From positions 37,322 to 101,321 of the forward strand of contig JABSOX010000001.1 in the NCBI GenBank assembly GCA_013215655.1: DNA of 64,000 nt. The letters run 5' to 3'. Of the stretch, positions 19,352-28,478 are shown piece after piece. The notes beneath the pieces are model-generated. The model was not told the origin of the DNA, ran no database searches, and saw nothing but the letters and a program-made list of their open reading frames with translations. The translations under genes were made by a program, and so were the position numbers. This stretch comes from Colwellia sp. Its GTDB lineage: Bacteria; Pseudomonadota; Gammaproteobacteria; Enterobacterales; Alteromonadaceae. The stretch's first letter is position 1; the number at the start of each line of letters is the position of its first letter.

Positions 19352-19510
19352 CCCCCCTCTCCACTGTAGTTTTTTCACAACTTTAGCAAGTGCATGCGGC
19401 AATACACAAACTTACATTTTAATGAAGGATGGCACTATTAAATGGCTTCACACTAGCAATAGAAGTTAGTTTTAAAATTCATAGTTTTTCTAATACCAAT
19501 AGGATACATA

Positions 19511-20374
19511 ATGGTTATCAGTTTAAAATTAAAAAGTTTACTCGCCGTCATTTTATTAAGCGGTTTTTCAGCTGCCGCCACTGAAAAAAACGTCGACGGA
19601 AATAATGTCATCGAAGGCCCCTATCTCGGTCAAAAATTACCAGGTTTAATTCCTGAATTGTTTGCTCCTGGAATTGTATCAACCGAAGAGCATCAAGAAA
19701 CTGTTGTTACGTTTTTACCCGATATGACGGAGCTAAGTTTCACGAGATTTAGTGGAGAAAATAGAAAACCTACCTTGTTTGTTATGCAAAACCAAAATAA
19801 TCGATGGAGCAGGAAGTCAGTCTTGCCAGCCGATGAAAAGAAATATGCGCAACGATTCCACCCTGCTTTATCTGAGATGAAAAGCCATGACGTTTTCAAA
19901 GACATTCCCATCACTGGTTTCACCGTCTCCGCTAAAGGAACTTATTATTTTTATTTTATAGATTTCGAAAGAGACGGCATTGGTCATATGAGTTATTCGC
20001 GTCGTATAAACGGCAAATATGAAACCCCTATAAAAATGAACAAAGCGATTAACACAGGAAAATATATTGCCCACCCCTTCATTGCTCCAGATGAATCTTA
20101 TTTAATGTGGGATGCTGAGAAAGAAGGTGAAAGTACTCCAGATATCTTTATTAGTTTCAGGCAGAAAGATGGTTCATGGGGGACAGCAATTAACATGGGA
20201 GATAAGATAAACACAGCAGCCTATGATCAGCGCCCGAGGGTGACACCCGATGGAAAGTATTTGTTTTTTTATAAGGGAGATAAAAATTTTCGAGAAGATG
20301 GAAGTATTTATTTTCTAGGAAATCCTTATTGGGTGGATGCACAGATTATTGAGACACTTAGGCCCAAGGCATAA
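19511..20374 (+). CDS. Exported TolB-like beta-propeller protein (PD40 repeats)
   Basis: A 287-residue protein with a signal peptide (MVISLKLKSLLAVILLSGFSAAA). The rest shows WD40/PD40-type blades: TFLPDMTELSFTRF, IAPDESYLMWDAE and VTPDGKYLFFYKG, each a beta-hairpin typical of TolB propellers. It is probably a soluble periplasmic or surface-exposed propeller; no catalytic motif is visible and the ligand is unknown. AGGA lies ahead of the ATG. The serine hydrolase gene follows after 55 bp, and the divergent CadC-like regulator suggests joint control. Confidence 0.65.
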   Translation: MVISLKLKSLLAVILLSGFSAAATEKNVDGNNVIEGPYLGQKLPGLIPELFAPGIVSTEEHQETVVTFLPDMTELSFTRFSGENRKPTLFVMQNQNNRWSRKSVLPADEKKYAQRFHPALSEMKSHDVFKDIPITGFTVSAKGTYYFYFIDFERDGIGHMSYSRRINGKYETPIKMNKAINTGKYIAHPFIAPDESYLMWDAEKEGESTPDIFISFRQKDGSWGTAINMGDKINTAAYDQRPRVTPDGKYLFFYKGDKNFREDGSIYFLGNPYWVDAQIIETLRPKA

Positions 20375-20429
20375 ATAATAACCCATAAATTTGCCTTGAG
20401 TAGAGGCATTTACAATCTGGAGGATCAAT

Positions 20430-21623
20430 ATGATCATCAACTTGAATTTCAAAAGTTCACTCGCTTTCGCACTACTCATTAGTTTTAGTAGTTTTGCCAA
20501 AGAAAGCGCCGTTGAAAATAATAGTCACGCACCTCAAGCCACAGCCGCCGAGGCCACGCTCTCATTCAGGGATATTCCAAATCTCAAAAAAGCCTTTATC
20601 GATACAACGCCGGCAGCCAGAAAAGGCGATCTAGCCGTTGGTGAATTGGGTATTGATGGTGGTAATAAAAACATGATTGTCAAACTGGCCGAGGAACTCG
20701 CTAATAATAAACACGGTGACTACGACAGCCTGCTAATCGCGCATAAGGGCAAGTTTATATTTGAATCCTATTATAAACGCGGTCGCATCAACCTACCTCA
20801 CTTTCAAAATTCAGCGACTAAAGGTTACGTAAGCTTGTTGCTCGGCCGTGCAATCCAGCTGGGTTATCTAACCATGGCCGACTTAGACAAACCTCTGGTC
20901 AGCTTTTTGAAAGATCTGGACCCAACAAAATTTGTTGATGGTGTAGAAAAAATCACCCTTCACCAAGCGTTGACGATGAGATCGGGACTTCGTTTCAGTG
21001 ATGAACAGATGACTAAATTCAGGAACACCCCAGAAATTTTTAAAGGTTTGGATCAGGTTCAGGCTTTTCTTGGGCTGAGTGAGCCTGTTACTTCAAAGTC
21101 TCAGATCTATAAGTACCAAGGCTCTGATCCAATTATGGTCATGCAAGTCCTCGATGCTATCGTGCCAGGATCCGCTAAAGATTTTATTAAAAATGAATTT
21201 TTCGGAAAGTTAGGGATCACTAATTATAAATGGAGAGATGACAAAAGTGGCCTACCAATAGGGGATGCAAGATTAAGCATGACGTCTCGCGATATGCTCA
21301 AATTGGGAGTCTTGGTCACCGATGAAGGACAATGGAAAGGCGATCAACTGCTTTCAGCAGATTATTTAGCGAAGGCCACCAGCGCAATTACTCGAGCTAC
21401 TGAAGATTGGCAGGAAACCTTTTTCTATGGCTATTTGTGGTATCAAACTAATATTGCAGTCGGAGACAAAAGCTATGATGTCAAAATAGCTTGGGGTGGT
21501 GGTGGAAATCGCGTTATTTCGGTTGAAGCGCTTGACCTAGTTGTTGTGATCACAGGCTTGGATTTTGAAGATAAAATAATGACCCAGGTTGCAAAAAGTA
21601 TCCTACCGGCGTTTGTTAAATAA
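20430..21623 (+). CDS. Exported serine hydrolase, beta-lactamase class C / PBP-like family
   Basis: 397 residues with a signal peptide (to about SFAKES). The catalytic SxxK is S128-A-T-K131 in FQNSATKGYVSLLLGRAI. A Tyr motif follows at YKYQGSDPIMVM, where the usual Y-x-N/S is less canonical, and a Gly-rich third motif at AWGGGGNRVISV replaces KTG/HTG. Family members include class C beta-lactamases, D-aminopeptidases and esterases, so the substrate cannot be named. The start is well fixed by GGAGG six bases before the ATG. It probably shares a transcript with the propeller gene upstream. Confidence 0.78.
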   Translation: MIINLNFKSSLAFALLISFSSFAKESAVENNSHAPQATAAEATLSFRDIPNLKKAFIDTTPAARKGDLAVGELGIDGGNKNMIVKLAEELANNKHGDYDSLLIAHKGKFIFESYYKRGRINLPHFQNSATKGYVSLLLGRAIQLGYLTMADLDKPLVSFLKDLDPTKFVDGVEKITLHQALTMRSGLRFSDEQMTKFRNTPEIFKGLDQVQAFLGLSEPVTSKSQIYKYQGSDPIMVMQVLDAIVPGSAKDFIKNEFFGKLGITNYKWRDDKSGLPIGDARLSMTSRDMLKLGVLVTDEGQWKGDQLLSADYLAKATSAITRATEDWQETFFYGYLWYQTNIAVGDKSYDVKIAWGGGGNRVISVEALDLVVVITGLDFEDKIMTQVAKSILPAFVK

Positions 21624-21750
21624 GGAATAGCTCAATTTAAATTTTTTGGTAGTTTGTCTGATGTTTTACAAAAGGCGTATTTTGCATAGCATCGTTTGAT
21701 ATTTCATTCTGGTCTATTTAGGGTACCCTTATATCGCCCACTATTTAATC

Positions 21751-21788
21751 GGTCTATTTAAAGTTTTCTACCCCACTTAAAATAGACC
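21751..21788. repeat. Isolated hairpin in the 21624-22212 intergenic region
   Basis: GGTCTATTTAAAGT and ACTTAAAATAGACC form a 14-bp inverted repeat with a 10-base loop, 130 bp after the serine hydrolase gene; it lacks a T tract. A second, perfect inverted repeat (CGTTATTG, CAATAACG) lies at 22062-22084. Confidence 0.5.
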
Positions 21789-21981
21789 TAATTTATTAAA
21801 CTACTTTAATTAAACTGATTTCAGTAATTTATTTAATAGCGCTATAGTCTATGGTTCTTTACAAATTTAAACTTCAGCTGTGGATTAAAAGTAGACTAGA
21901 AGTTAACCATATAAATAAAACTGCAATGACAGCTATTAAATCAACAGCGGAAGTTTGATTTTAATAACTGCTTGTTTTCGC

Positions 21982-22146
21982 TTAGCGTTGTGAGTACATA
22001 ATGGTTGGTGATTTTGGCTTTTTAAGAATTTTAGTATAAATCTTTAATGCTTGGTATAAGACGTTATTGCTCCCCACAATAACGGCAATTAGTCCGTGCT
22101 CTTCAGATTCGAATTCATTCCATATTGGAGAAGGCTTAGTTGACAG
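21982..22146 (-). pseudogene. Possible gene fragment of unknown family
   Basis: A minus-strand frame of about 54 codons between two stops has protein-like composition (SPIWNEFESEEHGLIAVI, then NNVLYQALKIYTKI, ending TIMYSQR). It lacks a start codon at its upstream end (TAG at 22147-22149) and is preceded by non-coding DNA, so it looks like the last part of a lost gene. I do not recognise the family. Chance is a real alternative for a frame this short. Confidence 0.3.
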
Positions 22147-22212
22147 CTACTAAATATAGAATTATTGTTTAAATTCAACCGTAATAGTTTAAAAATAATA
22201 ATTAGGTAAAAT

Positions 22213-22986
22213 ATGGATATTAAACTTGCATTGGTGATAGCAACGTTATTTTATAGTTTTTCAGCACTATCAGCTCAGTTAAAACCTTGCCAAACAGAAG
22301 AGTGTAAAAGTTACTTTAACAAGTATAAAAAAAACGCGTCAAGAGGCCATGCTCAAGCTACAGCAATGCTTGGCGAATTTTATTATCACGGCTATGGCGT
22401 TGAAAAAAACAGTGCAAACGCTTTGAGGTATTATTTAGTTGCGGCTAAAAGAGGGATTACTTCAGCCCAATATAAAGCGGGCTTAGTTTACTTGATTGAT
22501 AGTGAATACAAAAACACCGATAAAGCGATTAAATTCCTTCATAAGGCTGCGACAAAAAAATATAAGGATGCTTCATACCTGTTAGGCAGAGTTTACTTAA
22601 CAGATGAATTTGACCATAAAAATATAGATAAAGCTGACTTTTATCTTAGTCAGGCTTTTAAACAAAAACATAGGGATATGCCAAATACTTTGGTATTTAT
22701 CTCGCAAAAATATAGCTCAGACTTTGAATCAAAATTTCCTCTACTTGATAAAGCATACTATAAACAGCCTTTAGAGATGATAAATGGAGAACTTGTTTGG
22801 TCTAACGCTAATAATGTAGAAGTGATAACAATTACTGGCAATAAATTGGAATCTTTATTTGATACCCAACTAACTAGTTACAAGCGTACAAAAGCAAGTT
22901 TAGGTAGTAGGCTAAGAGGGAAGTCATGTGCAAGAACTGTAGGATGCAGGACAATGAGCATCCAAGGACTTGCTGATTTACTTTAG
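22213..22986 (+). CDS. Exported Sel1-repeat protein
   Basis: 257 residues with a signal peptide (MDIKLALVIATLFYSFSALSA). Sel1-like repeats of about 36 residues occupy roughly 35-165: AQATAMLGEFYYHGYGVEKN, AQYKAGLVYLIDSEYKNTDK, ASYLLGRVYLTDEFDHKNID. They stack into a helical solenoid that normally binds protein partners. The C-terminal 80 residues contain two Cys near the end (SCARTVGCRT) that may pair in the periplasm. The function is unknown. It is convergent with the SEC-C gene. Confidence 0.75.
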   Translation: MDIKLALVIATLFYSFSALSAQLKPCQTEECKSYFNKYKKNASRGHAQATAMLGEFYYHGYGVEKNSANALRYYLVAAKRGITSAQYKAGLVYLIDSEYKNTDKAIKFLHKAATKKYKDASYLLGRVYLTDEFDHKNIDKADFYLSQAFKQKHRDMPNTLVFISQKYSSDFESKFPLLDKAYYKQPLEMINGELVWSNANNVEVITITGNKLESLFDTQLTSYKRTKASLGSRLRGKSCARTVGCRTMSIQGLADLL

Positions 22987-23021
22987 TGAATTTTAAAACA
23001 GAAAAATAAACTCAGAAGTTA

Positions 23022-23354
23022 TTAGCCACAACACTTTTTATATTTTTTACCACTGCCACATGAACAAGGATCGTTACGGTTTGGTGTCTTGTCGAAAGTA
23101 GTGGTGGTTGGCTTATTTTGTATGGTGTTAAGTTCATTGATATCTTCATCACTGGCGCTATCTACCGTAATATTGGCAAACAATTCATGCTCAGCAACTA
23201 ACATCTCTACTTCACGTTTTCTTTCATCACTGGTAACTACTAGCGTTAAAGGGTGTTTTTCGGTGCCAAGCTTAACGATGCGTTTAGTATTATAACCTGT
23301 TTTTACATGGTTTACTCTTGTGTGGATACGCCCTTTGTAATACAGATCGTGCAT
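23022..23354 (-). CDS. SEC-C metal-binding motif protein, PBPRA1643-type
   Basis: A 110-residue protein ending in the zinc-binding SEC-C motif NRNDPCSCGSGKKYKKCCG, the same motif as the SecA C-terminus. The first 75 residues (HDLYYKGRIHTRVNHVKTGY) match a small conserved gammaproteobacterial family named after a Photobacterium protein. GGAG precedes the ATG by seven bases. Its function is not established; the motif suggests binding of Zn and perhaps of a protein partner such as SecB or the ribosome. Confidence 0.82.
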   Translation of the reverse strand: MHDLYYKGRIHTRVNHVKTGYNTKRIVKLGTEKHPLTLVVTSDERKREVEMLVAEHELFANITVDSASDEDINELNTIQNKPTTTTFDKTPNRNDPCSCGSGKKYKKCCG

Positions 23355-23530
23355 GATGAACTCCGCTACGCTAATTAAATGCTCAGTTTGAGCGCGGCAG
23401 TATAACGTAAAAAGTTAAATAGTCGACTGTTGAATTAAATAATACGGTCTTTGTCTATTATGTTAGGGAAAAATGGGTGAAAATAATAGATACGCTCCTA
23501 TTTTAGGGAAATTATAGCTATCTTTAGATT

Positions 23531-23896
23531 CTACAACTGATTTAAACCAAGCTCTTTTTGTTTGATTTTAGTTAGCCCCAGAGACACTATGCGATGTGAT
23601 TCGGTGAGGTAGTATTGTAATTCCTCATTTTTTTCCATTGAACTGTCTATTTGTTGAATCCACTTCATACCTCGATTAGCGAAATATGGAGCAGGTTGAT
23701 AACCATCATTTTCACTTAAAAAATCAAAATTGAGATCTGAGGTTTTAAAAGTAAAAGCAGGTTGATCGTGTTCCTGCCAACCACCGATGGCAAAGACTTT
23801 ACCGCCGACTTTCCATACATGGGCGTTGCCCCATTGAACAACATATGTTGTTGCGGGTAAAGATCTACAAAACTGGTTGAATTGGTCATATGTCAC
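23531..23896 (-). CDS. MmcQ/YjbR family protein
   Basis: 121 residues with family features: an N-terminal helix (TYDQFNQFCRSLPATTY), the WGNAHVWKVGGKVFAIGGW strand pair and a C-terminal LTESHRIVSLGLTK helix. YjbR-like proteins adopt a double-wing CyaY-like fold and are often called DNA-binding, although the role is poorly known. Here the gene is followed 16 bp upstream on the same strand by a small membrane protein gene. Confidence 0.8.
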   Translation of the reverse strand: MTYDQFNQFCRSLPATTYVVQWGNAHVWKVGGKVFAIGGWQEHDQPAFTFKTSDLNFDFLSENDGYQPAPYFANRGMKWIQQIDSSMEKNEELQYYLTESHRIVSLGLTKIKQKELGLNQL

Positions 23897-23912
23897 CGTT
23901 AATTCTCGCTTA

Positions 23913-24209
23913 TTAATTTATTTGTTCAGGTTCTTTACGATTAGCGACTTCTTTTTTATATTTGTATTCAGAGAAAAACCAAACAGATATACCAAAGAAC
24001 AAACCTGTAATTGTCCATATGACTGCATTTATTCTAACATGAGACATGATAAGCCCTGATTCATCAAATGCGTCATTTAACATGAACGTCATTAAAAAAA
24101 ACATGGGCATTCCCCAAGTTAATACGCCATTTATTAGAATAAATTTAAGTTTTCCTTTTTTACGAGATTTTGACCAAGAGTTAAATTCTTTTTCTTTCAT
24201 ATGATTCAT
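23913..24209 (-). CDS. Small inner-membrane protein of unknown family
   Basis: 98 residues. A basic N-terminus (SWSKSRKKGKLKF) precedes two membrane helices (about 24-46, FILINGVLTWGMPMFFLMTF; about 60-80, INAVIWTITGLFFGISVWFF) and a charged tail. I do not recognise the family; such two-helix proteins are often annotated hypothetical. It lies between the YjbR-like gene and a degraded DUF3955-like gene on the same strand. Confidence 0.6.
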   Translation of the reverse strand: MNHMKEKEFNSWSKSRKKGKLKFILINGVLTWGMPMFFLMTFMLNDAFDESGLIMSHVRINAVIWTITGLFFGISVWFFSEYKYKKEVANRKEPEQIN

Positions 24210-24212
24210 TCC

Positions 24213-24426
24213 TTATTTAATAAAATCGAATTTTTTCATAATTAAAAATAACAAAATGATCATACCAATAAAAATACTAATATGCCTGATGGTAAAAACA
24301 TACTTTCATGAAGAACACCATTATTATTAATATATTGATAAAGTGAATTTTCTATTATAAGAGAAACAACTCCCAATCCAAACAATACCAAACTCAGAAA
24401 AATGTTTTATTAACTGAAAAATTCAT
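24213..24426 (-). pseudogene. Frameshifted small membrane protein gene, DUF3955-like
   Basis: An ATG at 24426 overlaps the stop of the upstream methyltransferase (TAATG), but the frame ends after ten codons. Downstream frames read LSLVLFGLGVVSLIIENSLY, then INNNGVLHESMFLPSG, and after a further shift IFIGMIILLFLIMKKFDFIK and a stop at 24213. Together they spell a two-helix protein with the N-x-G-x-L-x-E-x-x-FLP segment I associate with DUF3955. Two frame changes are needed, so it is a decayed gene unless the assembly has errors in its A/T runs. Confidence 0.55.
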
Positions 24427-25034
24427 TAAGTACCTTTTACACCAAAGTAACGATATGAACTTGCCTCATTACCACTAAGAGTTGTTGTACTTAATACCCC
24501 AGAATTTAACATCTCAAATGAACCGAGTAAGTTACTAAGTTCCCTTGGTTTACGGTGCTTCATTTCCACGCCAAAATTGCTATGTATTAATTGTCCAACC
24601 TCGCTGCAAAACTCGATTAAATGAATAACACCTTTCGGCTTTAATACTCTACTTAATTCAGTAATTATGCGATCACACTGGTTATTATCAGGAATACAAG
24701 TAAACACACCGCAAACTAATATTAAGTCAAAAGTGTTATCAGGAAATACAAGCTTGTTTGTAACGTTGTGCATCAATTTTAAATGAGGGAAGTCTTGATT
24801 TCCTCTATTGATCATTTCTATAGAAGAATCGACACCCATTAGATCAGTAAAACCTACGGAAGCTAATAGATTGCTATTTCTTCCATAGCCACAGCCGAAA
24901 TCTAGTATCTTTGAATTAAAAGTAATGTAGTTTTGCAGTCTTTTAATATCGATTTCCAAATTAAAGTCGATATGTGGAGCAACTTTATTCCATGCTTCAA
25001 ATTGCTTATCCAGAGTTGATGTAAAATTATCCAT
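24426..25034 (-). CDS. Class I SAM-dependent methyltransferase
   Basis: Choosing the ATG whose last base is 25034, which overlaps the upstream stop as TAATG, gives 202 residues beginning MDNFTSTLDKQFEAWNKVAP. The Rossmann motifs are clear: motif I ILDFGCGYGRNSNLLAS, acidic motif II (LMGVDSSIEM), LILVCGVFTCIPDN and LKPKGVIHLIEFC. The substrate is unknown. It is translationally coupled to the VOC gene upstream and to a degraded small gene downstream, so the three form one operon. Confidence 0.83.
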   Translation of the reverse strand: MDNFTSTLDKQFEAWNKVAPHIDFNLEIDIKRLQNYITFNSKILDFGCGYGRNSNLLASVGFTDLMGVDSSIEMINRGNQDFPHLKLMHNVTNKLVFPDNTFDLILVCGVFTCIPDNNQCDRIITELSRVLKPKGVIHLIEFCSEVGQLIHSNFGVEMKHRKPRELSNLLGSFEMLNSGVLSTTTLSGNEASSYRYFGVKGT

Positions 25035-25426
25035 TAACTTGGCCATGTATCCCAAACAGCTTCGATATTATGCCCGTCTGGATCTAAAACAAAGCACGCA
25101 TAGTAATTTTCGCTATAGTCTGGACGTGGACCAGGTTCGCCATTATTTGTTGCGCCAGCAGCAAGTGCAGCATGATAAAAGTGGTCGACTTGTTCTTTAT
25201 TTTTAGCTCGAAAAGCGATATGAAAGCTGGTAATTGAGTCATTACTTTTGGTTGACGCTATTTCAAAAAGAAAGCCTTTACCTAAATCAAAAGCCCAGAA
25301 TACACCTTCTTCTCCAAATGAAAGCTCAAAGCCTAGAGGTTTTAATGCCACTTGGTAAAAACGTTTGCTATGTTCTAGGTCTTTAACAGACATTGTAATG
25401 TGATCAATCATTCCTTTGATACTCAA
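25034..25426 (-). CDS. VOC family protein (glyoxalase/bleomycin-resistance fold)
   Basis: 130 residues with two beta-alpha-beta-beta-beta modules: IDHITMSVKDLEHSKRFYQ (metal-ligand-position His near residue 9) and SFHIAFRAKNKEQVDHFYHA, ending CFVLDPDGHNIEAVWDTW, where the Glu is the usual second-module ligand. Members may be metal-dependent isomerases, dioxygenases or binding proteins, so the activity cannot be specified. It overlaps the methyltransferase start by one base. Confidence 0.8.
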   Translation of the reverse strand: MSIKGMIDHITMSVKDLEHSKRFYQVALKPLGFELSFGEEGVFWAFDLGKGFLFEIASTKSNDSITSFHIAFRAKNKEQVDHFYHAALAAGATNNGEPGPRPDYSENYYACFVLDPDGHNIEAVWDTWPS

Positions 25427-25512
25427 CTCATTTATTGTTAATGCTCACAATATCAAAGATTTAGACTCCGTAAAAGCTGTTTTCTATATAAATAAAAGAC
25501 AGAAGGGGATTT

Positions 25513-26436
25513 TTAACCTGGGAGTCGCGTTAAATTGTAGTTATACAATTCCACTACACAGCCAGCTAATTCAACTTTTAATAATGAGCTAGCATTAAAT
25601 TTTAAGAAAACAGTTGTTTTCCCTCGTTTGTTTAAAGGCTCACCTTGGTGAACATTATACCTTTGAGGACATTTTATTTTATTCGTTTTGCAAATATCAT
25701 GAATAACACATGATAAAGCTATAGATGAATTGCCATTAACCGGGTCTTCATTTATTCCTATGTTGGGGGCAAACATACGAGCTGATATTTGTGTGCAGCT
25801 TTGGTTATTAATTGAAAAAACAAAAACAGAAAATAGATTCAATTCATCAAGGCTTTGCAATAACTCAGTGAAATTAGGAGCTAAAGATAATAATTGAGTT
25901 TTACTTTTACATTGTAATAACAGTCTCTGTTGTCCGTTTCCCGTATTAACGATATACGAGTTAATAATACCTATTTCTGCATTTGAAAGTGCATTGATGA
26001 TGCTTTTAGGCTTTTCTAGATAAGTTTCAAGTTTAGGTATAGGCACTGAATATTTATACTCAGCGTAAGGTGTACTGGATTGATGAAGTGTAATATTCCC
26101 AATAGCAGTATTAAATGTAATGACATTAATGTGTTTATCTAAATGTTTAAAGGCAACATGAGCAGCCGCTAACGTGCCATGACCACAGCTTGAAACCTCC
26201 TGATTCGGCGTGAAAAAGTGTAAGGATAACTTGTTATCATGAATAGTAATGAAGATAGTTTCTGAAGTATTAAATTCTCTTGCTAAAATCTGCATTTGTT
26301 GGTGAGAAATCCCATTGCTGTGCCAAACAACAGTTGCACTGTTACCACTGTATGTTTGTCGGGTGAAGACATTGAGATGGAACACCTGATAAGTTCTATA
26401 TCTCTTTTGCAGATTTAATGGTAATAAATCACTCAT
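25513..26436 (-). CDS. PhzF family isomerase-like protein
   Basis: 307 residues with PhzF motifs: VFHLNVFTRQTYSGNSATVV, the acidic catalytic region REFNTSETIFI, SCGHGTLAAAH and a late EDPVNGNSSIAL. PhzF-type enzymes have a diaminopimelate-epimerase-like fold and catalyse isomerisation; no phenazine genes are present, so this is a general family member of unknown substrate. It starts four bases after the DMT transporter stop and is surely co-transcribed with it. A LysR regulator is divergent. Confidence 0.83.
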   Translation of the reverse strand: MSDLLPLNLQKRYRTYQVFHLNVFTRQTYSGNSATVVWHSNGISHQQMQILAREFNTSETIFITIHDNKLSLHFFTPNQEVSSCGHGTLAAAHVAFKHLDKHINVITFNTAIGNITLHQSSTPYAEYKYSVPIPKLETYLEKPKSIINALSNAEIGIINSYIVNTGNGQQRLLLQCKSKTQLLSLAPNFTELLQSLDELNLFSVFVFSINNQSCTQISARMFAPNIGINEDPVNGNSSIALSCVIHDICKTNKIKCPQRYNVHQGEPLNKRGKTTVFLKFNASSLLKVELAGCVVELYNYNLTRLPG

Positions 26437-26440
26437 AAAT

Positions 26441-27325
26441 TTATGGCCTATTAACGTCTATTTTTCGTTGGATCACATGTTTTCCTTTTTTGGCAACATA
26501 TAAAGAACTCATTAATATTAACGATGCTCCCAGCACAACCCAAGTATCAATAACATCGTTGAAAAAGAAGCTACCAACAAAAATTGCCATAAGTAATCGG
26601 AGAAAATCAAAAGGTAATACCGAGCTGGCATCGGCTAAGGAAAATGCTTTGACCATACAATATTGTGCAGCGCTAATGCCAGATCCCATAACTAATAATA
26701 GAGGCATATGTCTTACTGCTGGCGGTGTCCAGTCGATGAATGCCATCACCATACTTAAGGGTAAAATAAGTAGAAAGGGATAGGCAATAACGGTGGCTGT
26801 ACTTTCAAAGTGAGCGAGCCTTTTTACGGTTAAAAAGGCTATTGCCGTCATTATTGCAGCGACTATCGAGGCAAATAACCCACTGGTTTCAATATTAAGA
26901 TTAGGTCTAAGTATGATCATCACTCCAAAAAAACCAATAATTAGTGAGATCAGTTTCGTTTTATTTATAGCTTCACCAAAAAAATATATTGCAAATAAGC
27001 TGGCAAATATCGGAGCGACAAAAGTAATGGCAACAACTGTGGCTAAAGGAGCGTGGGCAACAGCATAAAAAATACTAAGACCACCTATAAAAGCAGCAAA
27101 AGCACGTAGTAAGTGCAGTTTAAAGTTATTGGTCTTAAATACGGTTAAGCCATTCTTTGATATCAACGGAACTATGGTTAAGAAACCAATAAAATTCCTA
27201 AAAAAATATAGAGTAGATGTAGATAAATCTTCAGCCAAATACCTAACCAGTCCCCAAACGATCGATTGAATGGTCGCGTACAGTGCCATATATAGTGCGG
27301 CTTTCCTAAAGTTTAGATTGGTCAT
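26441..27325 (-). CDS. DMT-superfamily transporter (EamA)
   Basis: 294 residues with about ten hydrophobic helices and the EamA repeat pattern: ALYATIQSIVWGLVRYL and STLYFFRNFIGFLTIVPL in the first half, and TATVIAYPFLLILPLSMVM and LADASSVLPFDFLRLLMA in the second. It probably exports a small metabolite or amino-acid-like compound across the inner membrane. It is the first gene of an operon with phzF-like and is divergent from a LysR gene, a frequent arrangement for an effector-induced exporter. Confidence 0.85.
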   Translation of the reverse strand: MTNLNFRKAALYMALYATIQSIVWGLVRYLAEDLSTSTLYFFRNFIGFLTIVPLISKNGLTVFKTNNFKLHLLRAFAAFIGGLSIFYAVAHAPLATVVAITFVAPIFASLFAIYFFGEAINKTKLISLIIGFFGVMIILRPNLNIETSGLFASIVAAIMTAIAFLTVKRLAHFESTATVIAYPFLLILPLSMVMAFIDWTPPAVRHMPLLLVMGSGISAAQYCMVKAFSLADASSVLPFDFLRLLMAIFVGSFFFNDVIDTWVVLGASLILMSSLYVAKKGKHVIQRKIDVNRP

Positions 27326-27422
27326 AATATTGGGCTATTAGTTTCATTAACGGTAAAACGATATTCTATATTCTTTACAATAAATGATTAATCCTATAGT
27401 TTTATGATTCTATTTTTCTTTT

Positions 27423-28331
27423 ATGGAAACAATCATGCGCCGTGAAAACGACAAATTTCATTTAATGAATGTATTTCATCAGGTCGCGATAAAAGGATCT
27501 TTTACCAAAGCTGCGCAGTCATTAGGCATGACGACTTCTTCAGTGAGTAAAGCTGTGAGTCAGCTTGAAAATACCTTACAGACCAAGTTATTAAATAGAA
27601 CGACGCGTAATCAAAGCTTAACAGATAGTGGTCGAATATATGTTGCGACAGCGCAGCAGATGTTAGGTCAGTTAAAAGATCTCGAAGAACGCATTCAAAA
27701 CCAACAGTTTGAACCTTCCGGGTTATTAAGAGTAACTATGCCTTCGGCATTGGGGCAATTCTTCATTGGACCAAAAATTCATGAGTTTATGCATCAATAC
27801 CCAAAAATACGTCTTGATTTGGTGCTAAGTGAAAACATCGTTGATATTACAGAGCAAGGCTTTGATTTGGCGATACGATCAGTTGGGGTACTAGCAACAT
27901 CATCATTGTATTGCGTGCAGCTAGGCCAGCATAGTCAAAAGCTTGTAGCTTCGCCTGAATATCTTACAAAGTGCAGTTTGCCAAATGTTCCGCAAGATCT
28001 ACATTCATTACATTTATTAGCGTACCAAGGACCACAAATAGCTAAAGCTTGGTCATTTACTCATGAAGACGAAGTGGTGGAAGTTGAACCAGATGAGATA
28101 TATACCAGTAATAGTTATTATGCTTTGCTTATGGCTGCCAAAAATGGTTTGGGTGTCGCTAATTTGTATCAATATATGGTTGATGATGAAATTAAAGCGG
28201 GTAACTTAGTTCAACTGCTACCACAATGGCAACAGCTATCAAGAAAGCGTTATGCAGTGTTTCAACAACGACGAGATTCATCACCAAAATTAGATGTATT
28301 TATAAAATTTGTTTCCGCTCTTTTTACATAA
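27423..28331 (+). CDS. LysR family transcriptional regulator
   Basis: 302 residues, or 298 from the ATG at 27435, which has GGAA five bases upstream. The N-terminal helix-turn-helix (AIKGSFTKAAQSLGMTTSSVSKAVSQLE) and linker helix are typical. The effector domain (about 95-295) begins SGLLRVTMPSALGQFFIGP, like the CrgA/DhcR group. It probably controls the divergent transporter and PhzF-like genes in response to their substrate. Confidence 0.9.
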   Translation: METIMRRENDKFHLMNVFHQVAIKGSFTKAAQSLGMTTSSVSKAVSQLENTLQTKLLNRTTRNQSLTDSGRIYVATAQQMLGQLKDLEERIQNQQFEPSGLLRVTMPSALGQFFIGPKIHEFMHQYPKIRLDLVLSENIVDITEQGFDLAIRSVGVLATSSLYCVQLGQHSQKLVASPEYLTKCSLPNVPQDLHSLHLLAYQGPQIAKAWSFTHEDEVVEVEPDEIYTSNSYYALLMAAKNGLGVANLYQYMVDDEIKAGNLVQLLPQWQQLSRKRYAVFQQRRDSSPKLDVFIKFVSALFT

Positions 28332-28478
28332 TCCATAATCCATAATCTTTAATTTATCTTGCTTGTTCTATTGTTTCTATTTAAGAAAAACTAAATGTAA
28401 AATTGAATAGGTTATAACCTTTAAAGAAATTTAATATTATATTCGACCTTAACAAATGATTTAAATAAAGGTCTATGA

